Under the pieces are notes generated by a model that made no database searches, was not told the DNA's origin, and was given only the letters and a program-made list of their open reading frames with translations. From a virus, in IMG/VR virus record IMGVR_UViG_3300020180_000129, positions 1-21,633 of that record: a stretch of 21,633 nucleotides of DNA; one strand, written 5' to 3'. The first letter of the stretch is position 1; each line of letters starts with the position of its first letter. Below are positions 7,383 through 12,756 of the stretch, one piece after another. Position numbers and translations under genes: made by a program.

Positions 7383-8020
7383 TCGGACTGGTCGTTGTCT
7401 CGGACCGCCGATCCCACCTCGCAGGGTGTCTGAGCTCGCAGGACGAGCAGATCCTCGAACCGTTCGACCTGACCGTCCTCGTAGACGACTCAGGAGAAGG
7501 TCATCACGAACACCGCTACGACGACTTCGACGTGGTCGTCGCTCACCCGGAGAGGCGTGGACTCGCCGCGGCGGTGCAGTCCGGCTGGTTCGCGGCCCGA
7601 GAGTGCGACTGGGTCTTCCACCTCGAGGAAGACTTCACGTTCACTCGGCCGGTGTCACTGAAACGACTTGAAGAGACCGCCACGGTCTGCGATCTCGCTC
7701 AGCTTGTCCTCAAACGGCAACCATGCAACCCGGACGAGCTTGCGGCCGGGGGGATGGTGGAGAACACCCCCGAACTGTGGACGGCGCACGATCATCCGTA
7801 CGCGCATCTTCAGCAGACCTACTTGTTCTCCTTGAACCCGTGTCTGATCCCCCGGTGGGTCCGGGACGTCGGCTGGCCCGACAACGGTGGCGAACGCGAG
7901 TTCACCGACCGACTCCACGCCGAACATCCCGACGCGACGTTCGGATTGTGGGGCCGACGTCACGACGACCCTGCGGTGCGGCATCACGGCGACACCCGAT
8001 CCAATGGGTGGAAGTTGTGA
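7379..8020 (+). CDS. Glycosyltransferase-like protein, GT-A fold
   Basis: This 213-residue protein begins like a GT-A domain (IGLVVVSDRRSHLAGCL) and continues with LTVLVDDSGEG and the helix PERRGLAAAVQSGWFAA. CDWVFHLEEDFTF follows, where E83-E84-D85 takes the place of the usual DxD. Further on are a YLFSLNPCLIPRWV stretch and acidic GGEREFTDRL, which fit the acceptor-binding side. The start GTG 7379 is preferred to a GTG 12 bases upstream because it gives the same GTGA four-base overlap seen at the neighbouring junctions. It is shorter than standard GT2 enzymes (usually 230-300) and its metal site is atypical. Activity is therefore plausible but not certain. Substrate unknown. Confidence 0.72.
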   Translation: MIGLVVVSDRRSHLAGCLSSQDEQILEPFDLTVLVDDSGEGHHEHRYDDFDVVVAHPERRGLAAAVQSGWFAARECDWVFHLEEDFTFTRPVSLKRLEETATVCDLAQLVLKRQPCNPDELAAGGMVENTPELWTAHDHPYAHLQQTYLFSLNPCLIPRWVRDVGWPDNGGEREFTDRLHAEHPDATFGLWGRRHDDPAVRHHGDTRSNGWKL

Positions 8021-8613
8021 CCATCCCCCTCCTGGTACTCGGTGCTGGTGGGCACGGCCGTGACGTCGCCGCCATCGCCGCGCAGCTCCCCGGGTACCGG
8101 CTCCTCGGCTTCCTCGACGACGACATCCGGCTCGGTCACCCTCGCTGCTCTGACCTCAAGGGCTACACCGAACACACGCAGTTCGTTGTCGGAGTGAACC
8201 ACGGCGGCGTCCGGCAGCATCTCGCCCAGGAACACGGCTACGACCGCACCTCGGCCACGCTGATCCACCCGACGGCGTTCGTTGGCCCGGACTGCACAAT
8301 CGGCCGAGGATCCGTCCTCGGCCCGTACAGCGTCCTCTCGACGGGCGTGACGCTCGGCGACCATGTCCACCTAAACGTCGGGGCGTCTGTCTCCCAGGGG
8401 TCGACTCTCGGGGATTTCGTGACCCTCGGGCCGAAAGCGAGTGTGTGCGGAGACGTGACCATCGGAGCCCGTTCGACGCTCGGCGTCGGAGCATCAGTCG
8501 CGAATGTCGTGACCGTCGGATCAGACGTGACGATCGGCGCGCATTCCTGTGCTCTCGACGACGTTCCCTCCGGCATCACTGCGGGTCACACACCGGCACG
8601 GCGAATCGGGTGA
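8017..8613 (+). CDS. PglD/NeuD-like acyltransferase homologue (left-handed beta-helix)
   Basis: This 198-residue protein has an N-terminal nucleotide-sugar-binding Rossmann-like domain (LVLGAGGHGRDVAAIA at 6-21, then LLGFLDDD). A left-handed beta-helix of hexapeptide repeats follows from about residue 90 (HPTAFVGPDCTIGRGSVLGP onward) to the C-terminus, ending with AGHTPARRIG. This is the architecture of PglD and NeuD, which acetylate amino sugars of nucleotide-sugar or sialic-acid pathways using acetyl-CoA. Aligned without gaps on the LN...-x-x-GD segment, N120 matches Asn118 of Campylobacter PglD. The catalytic His125-Glu126 pair is replaced by Q127-G128 (SVSQGSTLGD). The enzyme may therefore be altered or inactive. 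The GTG start and the end both form four-base overlaps. No dehydratase or aminotransferase gene is nearby, so any amino sugar would come from the host. Confidence 0.85.
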   Translation: MTIPLLVLGAGGHGRDVAAIAAQLPGYRLLGFLDDDIRLGHPRCSDLKGYTEHTQFVVGVNHGGVRQHLAQEHGYDRTSATLIHPTAFVGPDCTIGRGSVLGPYSVLSTGVTLGDHVHLNVGASVSQGSTLGDFVTLGPKASVCGDVTIGARSTLGVGASVANVVTVGSDVTIGAHSCALDDVPSGITAGHTPARRIG

Positions 8614-9353
8614 CGATCATCGGGCTCGCGATGGTGCGAGACGAAGAAGATGTCCTCGACCATCTCCTCGCTCACATGATCGGCCAAGGCGTCGACCGCC
8701 TGGTGATCGCCGACAACCTCTCCACGGACTCCACCCCCGAGATCCTCCACCGGTGGTCTCTCACCAGCCCGGTAGAGGTCCGTCAGGACAACGACCCCGG
8801 CTACTACCAGGCACGCAAGATGACGGCGCTACTTCACTCCTGCGGGGCAGTGGACGGCGACTGGATACTCCCCTTCGATGCCGACGAGTGGTGGTACCCC
8901 ACCGAAGGAACTCTCGGTGAAGTCCTCCCCGACCTCGAGGCGGACGTCCTCCGAGTGTGGGGATGGAACCACTACCCCAACCCGACCGACGCCGACGACC
9001 CGAACCCGTTCACCCGGATGCAATGGCGTGAACCGGGAACACAGAAACACCCGAAGGTCTGGTTCCGCTACCACCCCGACGCTGTCGTCGGGATGGGTAA
9101 CCACGACGTCACCCGACCCGGCCGGCACATCGGAGCGAACCGCGTCGTCGAGTTCCGCCACATGGGCGTCAGGTCTTTCGATCAGTTCACCCGCAAGGCC
9201 CGGAACGGCGCGGAAGCGTACGAGGCCACCGACCTCCCTCACTGGTACGGGACTCATTGGCGGGAATGGGGTGCGATGACCCCCGACGAACTCCGAGCCG
9301 AGTACGACCGGTTCTGCTGTCTCGCCACCGTCCACGACCCCGCGCCGGCATGA
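8610..9353 (+). CDS. Glycosyltransferase family 2-like protein
   Basis: This 247-residue protein starts at GTG 8610 by four-base overlap with the preceding stop. It opens with TIIGLAMVRDEEDVLDHLLAHMIGQGVDRLVIADNLSTD (in pieces, about 2-40), the usual N-terminal strand-helix of the GT2 subgroup found in WaaE/KdtX-type and Glyco_tranf_2_4 proteins. The metal site is D90-A91-D92-E93 followed by WW (WILPFDADEWW), a very characteristic motif. His- and Arg-rich segments follow (KVWFRYHPDAVVGMGNHDV and EFRHMGVRSFDQFTRKARNG), consistent with that subgroup. The frame is intact and the length normal. The donor is unknown; position suggests that it adds a sugar to a virion protein or to a glycan begun by its neighbours. 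Confidence 0.87.
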   Translation: MTIIGLAMVRDEEDVLDHLLAHMIGQGVDRLVIADNLSTDSTPEILHRWSLTSPVEVRQDNDPGYYQARKMTALLHSCGAVDGDWILPFDADEWWYPTEGTLGEVLPDLEADVLRVWGWNHYPNPTDADDPNPFTRMQWREPGTQKHPKVWFRYHPDAVVGMGNHDVTRPGRHIGANRVVEFRHMGVRSFDQFTRKARNGAEAYEATDLPHWYGTHWREWGAMTPDELRAEYDRFCCLATVHDPAPA

Positions 9354-9886
9354 GTATCGCCGTCTGCGTCGTGTCCCTGCCTGAGCGTCACAACCTCCTC
9401 GCTGAGGCACTCGACTCGGTCTACGCGCAGACTCTCCAACCCGACGACGTCGCAGTAGGTGTCGACTACCAGCGGCGCGGCGAAGTTCCGAACATGAACC
9501 GGCTCATCGACTCGACGGACGCCGAGTGGGTCGCGTTCCTTCACGACGACGACCTGTGGGCACCCGATCACCTCGCGGTGTGCTCCGAGTTCTTCGACCA
9601 GTCCGACGTCGTCGTGTCTCGTTACGAGCTCGTGGGCCGGCCGGTTTCCACGATCGAACCGTGGCACACCGACTTCGGTGACCTGACGTGGACGAACTGG
9701 ATCGGTTCCCCGTCGATGGTCGTCGCCCGCCGGCGGTTCCGGTTCCACGAGGCAGACAACCGGTATCGCTGGAACGACTGGCGGACGTATAACACCTGGC
9801 TCGAGGACGGCGCACGGTTCGTCGACACCCACAGGATCACGACTGCGTACCGGTTCTTCGGGGATAACGGATCATGGAAGGCGTAG
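9350..9886 (+). CDS. Short GT-A glycosyltransferase
   Basis: This 178-residue protein starts at ATG 9350 (ATGA overlap). It begins SIAVCVVSLPERHNLLAEALDSVYAQTLQP, the first strand and helix of GT2 enzymes (RxxLLxEALDSVxAQT). It has the metal motif H65-D66-D67-D68 in AFLHDDDLWAPDHL, then WIGSPSMVVARRRFRF, a typical post-DxD strand, and ends with RWNDWRTYNTWLEDGARFV. It is about 60-80 residues shorter than most family members, apparently a minimal catalytic core without the C-terminal extension. It is the last gene of the sugar cassette; the connector gene begins three bases after its stop. Confidence 0.85.
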   Translation: MSIAVCVVSLPERHNLLAEALDSVYAQTLQPDDVAVGVDYQRRGEVPNMNRLIDSTDAEWVAFLHDDDLWAPDHLAVCSEFFDQSDVVVSRYELVGRPVSTIEPWHTDFGDLTWTNWIGSPSMVVARRRFRFHEADNRYRWNDWRTYNTWLEDGARFVDTHRITTAYRFFGDNGSWKA

Positions 9887-9889
9887 CTC

Positions 9890-10477
9890 ATGGCTCTCCT
9901 TGACGTCTTCACCCTCGGGCAAGCCAAGAAGGGCTTGAACGTCACCGTTCCTGTCACACAGGATCCCGACATCCAGGGGTTCGTCACGGCGATCTCGCAA
10001 CGCTTCGACGACCCGGACATTTGCGGGCCGGTCGTTCACCGGACGATCACCGCCGAGATCACGTCTGGTGGGCGGGCGTGGGTGCGGTTGAAGCACCGAC
10101 CCATCGTCTCTGTCGCATCGGTGACCATTGGCGGCACGGTGAGTACCGCCTACGTCCTCGATCCCGACGAGGGCATCCTTTGGTCCGACGCGGGCTTCAC
10201 GCGTGGCCGTCGGAACATCTCCGTTACCTACACGGCGGGACGGTTCGCTACAACCGCCGAAGTGACTGAACGGTTCATCCACGCCGCGCAGATCACGTTC
10301 ACTCATCTCTGGACCGCTGAGCGGGGTGCGGGGTCGTCGGTGTTCGGGAACATGGATCAGGACTCCCAGCCGCGTTACGGGATGCTCGCCACGGGTGTCC
10401 CATCGTTCGCGATCCCGAAAGCCGCACGGGAGATCCTCGGGTCCGAGTTTCGTGGTCCGCAGGCGTGGGTGGTATGA
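9890..10477 (+). CDS. Head-tail connector protein (gp6-like)
   Basis: This 195-residue protein matches the head-tail connector class that forms a ring under the portal (HK97 gp6 / SPP1 gp15). A helical start includes DPDIQGFVTAISQRFDD. A beta region follows with RAWVRLKHRPIVSVASVTIGG and NISVTYTAGRF, the standard 'VxYxAG' strand. A helix, FIHAAQITFTHLWTAER, comes next, and the C-terminal tail includes FAIPKAAREIL. The ATG at 9890 has a GGAAGG site (9875-9880). It ends in an ATGA overlap with the next gene. Position directly before a gp10-like protein supports the call. Confidence 0.85.
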   Translation: MALLDVFTLGQAKKGLNVTVPVTQDPDIQGFVTAISQRFDDPDICGPVVHRTITAEITSGGRAWVRLKHRPIVSVASVTIGGTVSTAYVLDPDEGILWSDAGFTRGRRNISVTYTAGRFATTAEVTERFIHAAQITFTHLWTAERGAGSSVFGNMDQDSQPRYGMLATGVPSFAIPKAAREILGSEFRGPQAWVV

Positions 10478-10932
10478 GCACCGCCGCGCAGGTCTCCGAT
10501 GACTTCAAGAAGCTGCAACGCGATGCCCGCAAGATGAAGACAGCGGGAACGCGAGGCGCTGCACGTCACGTCAAGAACGAAATCCTCGACGAACTGAAGG
10601 GCACGCCGTTCCGGTCCCGGAAGCTGCGGAACATGGGCGGCGCTCGGCTGACCGTATCAATGCGAGTGAAGGGCGACACGGCGGTCGTGAAGGCCGGCGG
10701 TCCGTTCCGGCTCGTGGAAGCCGGCGCGCGTCCGCATGTCATCCCGCTGCGTGGCGGGAACCCGCATCGACTTCTGAAGTTCCCTGACGGCAACGTCCGT
10801 TACGGCCCGGTGAAGCATCCGGGCACGAAGGGTTACAGGCCGTTCGAGCGTGGTGTCGACAAGTCCGGGCCGGGGATCGTGAAGGCATTCGATGATGCCC
10901 TCGCGGTGTCGGTCGCGAAGTTCGCCGGGTGA
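10474..10932 (+). CDS. HK97 gp10-like neck / tail-completion protein
   Basis: This 152-residue basic protein has a helical N-terminus (residues 5-40) and then alternating strands: ARLTVSMRV, GDTAVVKAGGPFRLVEAGARPH, and the characteristic VKHPGTKGYRPFERGVDKSG near the C-terminus. That motif is the hallmark of HK97 gp10-type neck proteins, which help join the finished tail to the head. The ATG start is at the four-base overlap with the connector gene (a GTG nine bases upstream is less likely). It also overlaps the next gene by four bases (GTGA). Confidence 0.85.
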   Translation: MSTAAQVSDDFKKLQRDARKMKTAGTRGAARHVKNEILDELKGTPFRSRKLRNMGGARLTVSMRVKGDTAVVKAGGPFRLVEAGARPHVIPLRGGNPHRLLKFPDGNVRYGPVKHPGTKGYRPFERGVDKSGPGIVKAFDDALAVSVAKFAG

Positions 10933-11297
10933 GTCAAGTTGGCGACACCCGCGACGAGCTCGCCGCACTGTTCGAAGGTCTCTCGTACGGCGGTGAAGGA
11001 ATCGAGTTCTACCGGGTGGAACCGAAACCCGGTACGGCACTCGGACGGCGGTACCTGTCCCTGTGGAACACCGCGACGACTGACATGGTCCACGTCTTCG
11101 AGCTGCGCTTGTACGCGTCGGCGAAGCTCGGGCTCGAAGGATCCCAGGAAGACCTCGACGAAGTCGCCGAGGTCGTCGACGCGTTGATCCCCCGGTACGT
11201 CAACGACAACGGTTGGACGGTCGGCTGGTCCGAGGAGACCGGCCAGATCGTCGCAGTGTGGACCCTCCACCCGATCCGTAAGCAACAGCACTCCTAA
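10929..11297 (+). CDS. Tail terminator / head-tail joining protein
   Basis: This 122-residue acidic protein sits between the gp10-like gene and the tail tube gene, the normal slot of the tail terminator (lambda gpU / SPP1 gp17-type) that caps the tail tube and docks it to the neck. The sequence fits a small alpha/beta fold: helix DTRDELAALFEGL, strands YRVEPKPG and VFELRLYASAKLG, helix SQEDLDEVAEVVDALI, strands GWTVGWSEETGQIVAVWTLH. No sequence motif is decisive, so the call depends on position and size. It starts at GTG 10929 by four-base overlap. Confidence 0.7.
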   Translation: MSQVGDTRDELAALFEGLSYGGEGIEFYRVEPKPGTALGRRYLSLWNTATTDMVHVFELRLYASAKLGLEGSQEDLDEVAEVVDALIPRYVNDNGWTVGWSEETGQIVAVWTLHPIRKQQHS

Positions 11298-11304
11298 GCA
11301 CGTC

Positions 11305-11318
11305 GAGCCTCCGGGCTC
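11305..11318 (+). terminator. Short hairpin after tail terminator gene
   Basis: GAGCC and GGCTC form a perfect 5-bp stem with a TCCG loop, eight bases after the upstream stop. There is no U-tract. It may be a weak terminator or an RNA-stability element; alone the evidence is modest. Confidence 0.35.
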
Positions 11319-11350
11319 CGTGTCCCTACCACCCCCTCCGCTACCCGCGG

Positions 11351-11376
11351 CGACCTGACGCGTCCGCGTCTGGTCG
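11351..11376 (+). promoter_or_regulatory. Hairpin in leader of tail tube gene
   Basis: CGACC-T-GACGC and GCGTC-T-GGTCG pair as a stem of 10 bp with one T-T mismatch around a GTCC loop. It lies 18 bases before the GAAGGAG ribosome binding site of the tail tube gene. It could be a terminator of upstream transcripts, an RNase-resistant 5' end for the highly expressed tail tube mRNA, or a translational control element. I see no convincing -35/-10 pair in this gap. Confidence 0.45.
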
Positions 11377-11394
11377 GTGACACGACCATCAATC

Positions 11395-11401
11395 GAAGGA
11401 G
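11395..11401 (+). promoter_or_regulatory. Strong ribosome binding site of tail tube gene
   Basis: GAAGGAG with eight bases to ATG 11410. It sets the start at 11410 rather than the in-frame ATG at 11377, which lies beside the leader hairpin and has no such site. Confidence 0.8.
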
Positions 11402-11409
11402 CACGGCAA

Positions 11410-11904
11410 ATGGCGAATCGTTTCGTCCGCCGCGGGAACACCGACCTCTGGTTCATCTCCACGTTGGCTTCCCCCACGGCCCCGTCCATCACCACCGACA
11501 TCGGCGGCGGCGTGTCGCTGGGTCTGCATGTCTCGGAGATCAGCGGGTTCTCGTCAACCGGTACCTTCGTCGAGACCCCGGACTTCGGTTCGTCTGTCGT
11601 TTCGAAGATCCCCGGCACCGACGAACTCACCGACTCTGCCCTCACGATCTACGAGTACGACGTCGACGCGGACAACCCGCTGAAGACGACCCTCGCGAAG
11701 GGCACCTCGGGGTACGTGCTCATGGCCCCACACGGTGGGGAGAACACGAACGGCAGCATGAAGGTCGGGCAGAAGGTCAACGTCTTCCCGGTGCAGGTCG
11801 CGTCGACGTCGGACAACTTCGATTCCGGCAACGTCGGTGCTACATGGACGTGCTCGATGGCGATCACGTCGGCTCCGTACTACCGCGTGTCGGTAGTCAC
11901 CTGA
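11410..11904 (+). CDS. Major tail tube protein
   Basis: This 164-residue, strand-rich protein probably polymerises into the tail tube. It begins MANRFVRRGNTDLWFI, followed by strands and loops such as EISGFSSTGTFVETPDFGS, a segment SALTIYEYDVDADNPL, and GTSGYVLMAPHGGE. It closes with ATWTCSMAITSAPYYRVSVV. This order (long beta strands, a DxxNP turn, a closing 'A-I-T-S-x-P' strand) is typical of actinophage major tail proteins of the lambda gpV/TP901 class. It lies immediately before the frameshifted tail assembly chaperones and has the best-spaced ribosome binding site in the region, as expected for an abundant protein. A single base separates its stop from the next ATG. Confidence 0.88.
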   Translation: MANRFVRRGNTDLWFISTLASPTAPSITTDIGGGVSLGLHVSEISGFSSTGTFVETPDFGSSVVSKIPGTDELTDSALTIYEYDVDADNPLKTTLAKGTSGYVLMAPHGGENTNGSMKVGQKVNVFPVQVASTSDNFDSGNVGATWTCSMAITSAPYYRVSVVT

Positions 11905-11905
11905 C

Positions 11906-12442
11906 ATGACCGACGAGCGGCCTACCACGTTCGATCATCTCCGGTCCCGGAAGAAAGCGACCCGGAGACACGTCGACTTGTGTCTCGACTCCGAAGTCGC
12001 GGACGCGCACCAAGAAGCCTTGGAGCGTGTCCGCGGCGCGGAGTCGGACACTGGTTCACGTAAGGAACTCACCGTCGCGAAGAAGGCCCTCGGCGAAGCC
12101 GACGTCGCTCTGCGCGAGGCATCGCAACGGTTCGTGTTCCAGTCGATCTCTCGCCGGCAGTACCAGGATCTCGTCGATGAGCACCCACCGACGAAGGATC
12201 AGGTAGCGGAAGGTGAGGAGTCAGGCAACCCCCCCGACTTTGACGTCGAAGGGTTCGCGCCGGCGCTGATCGCGGCGTGCGTGGTCGACCCTCCGATGAC
12301 ACCGGACGAGGCGAACGAACTGTGGAACTCGCCGGAGTGGTCAACGGCCGAGTCGATGCTGCTGTTCATCACCGCGAACGGTGCGAACTCGCAGTCCCGG
12401 GTCGTTGATCTGGGAAAAGGATCCGGCTCGACGTCCGACTGA
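11906..12442 (+). CDS. Tail assembly chaperone, short form (gpG-like)
   Basis: This 178-residue protein corresponds to lambda gpG, a chaperone thought to coat the tape measure during tail assembly and not to remain in the virion. It has a basic N-terminus, a long charged helix (about 33-75), and a C-terminal helical domain with FAPALIAACVVDPPMTPDEANELWNSPEW. Such A-x-C-(V/I)-x-P-x-(F/M)-(T/S)-x-(D/E)-E-A-x-x-(L/I)-W segments are typical of actinophage tail chaperones. Near its 3' end lies an in-register slippery heptamer that yields a longer product. Position between tail tube and tape measure gene is diagnostic. Confidence 0.88.
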   Translation: MTDERPTTFDHLRSRKKATRRHVDLCLDSEVADAHQEALERVRGAESDTGSRKELTVAKKALGEADVALREASQRFVFQSISRRQYQDLVDEHPPTKDQVAEGEESGNPPDFDVEGFAPALIAACVVDPPMTPDEANELWNSPEWSTAESMLLFITANGANSQSRVVDLGKGSGSTSD

Positions 12443-12756
12443 GAGCCGAACTCGCGTACTGCGTCCCCCACGGGATCCCCCACTCACTATTCCTCGACTG
12501 GGATCCCGACGACCAGGACAAGGCCCTCGCCTACCTGAGGGTCGTTGCGGATGAATGCCCGCACTGCGGCACCCGTGACAGCGACTGGCTCGACGGGGAC
12601 GGCCGTTTCTTGGATCACCCGAAGTGGGAAGCCGTCCCGCATGTGTGTCCGGGGTGCCGTGAGCTCGAAAACGCCCGTGATGCAATCCCCGAAGATGCAG
12701 ACACCCGCGGGCTCGGATTCCGATTCAAGGACGTAGAGGGGACCGCAGGTGGCTGA
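11906..12756 (+). CDS. Tail assembly chaperone, frameshifted long form (gpGT-like)
   Basis: The long product reads 11906-12418, slips back one base, and continues 12418-12756: 171 + 112 = 283 residues. The T part has no start codon of its own, follows directly in the -1 frame, and encodes a coherent domain. It begins with RLRAELAYCVPHGIPHS and FLDWDPDDQDKALAYLR, followed by a four-cysteine zinc ribbon, CPHC (C218, C221) and CPGC (C248, C251). That layout is known in actinophage gpGT proteins. The stop overlaps the tape measure start by eight bases. Family knowledge: G and GT act in a fixed ratio as tape measure chaperones. That ratio depends on frameshift efficiency, which cannot be read from sequence. 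Confidence 0.88.
12412..12418 (+). promoter_or_regulatory. Programmed -1 frameshift slippery heptamer
   Basis: GGGAAAA sits in the exact X-XXY-YYZ register of the zero frame (ctG GGA AAA). After a -1 slip both tRNAs re-pair (GGG, AAA). It is 22 bases before the zero-frame TGA and leads into the only long open -1 frame. GGGAAA-type heptamers are well-known phage G/GT sites. Confidence 0.9.
12424..12448 (+). promoter_or_regulatory. Hairpin downstream of slippery site
   Basis: CGGCTC (12424-12429) pairs with GAGCCG (12443-12448), a perfect 6-bp stem with a 13-base loop. It starts five bases after the heptamer, the normal spacing for a frameshift stimulator. The zero-frame TGA (12440-12442) is the last codon of the loop, next to the 3' arm. 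Confidence 0.6.

Noticed and set aside
12545-12736. Short plus-strand frame opposite the T part of the chaperone
   Set aside because: It occupies another frame in a region explained by the -1 frameshift product, whose four-cysteine motif is strong evidence for the other reading.
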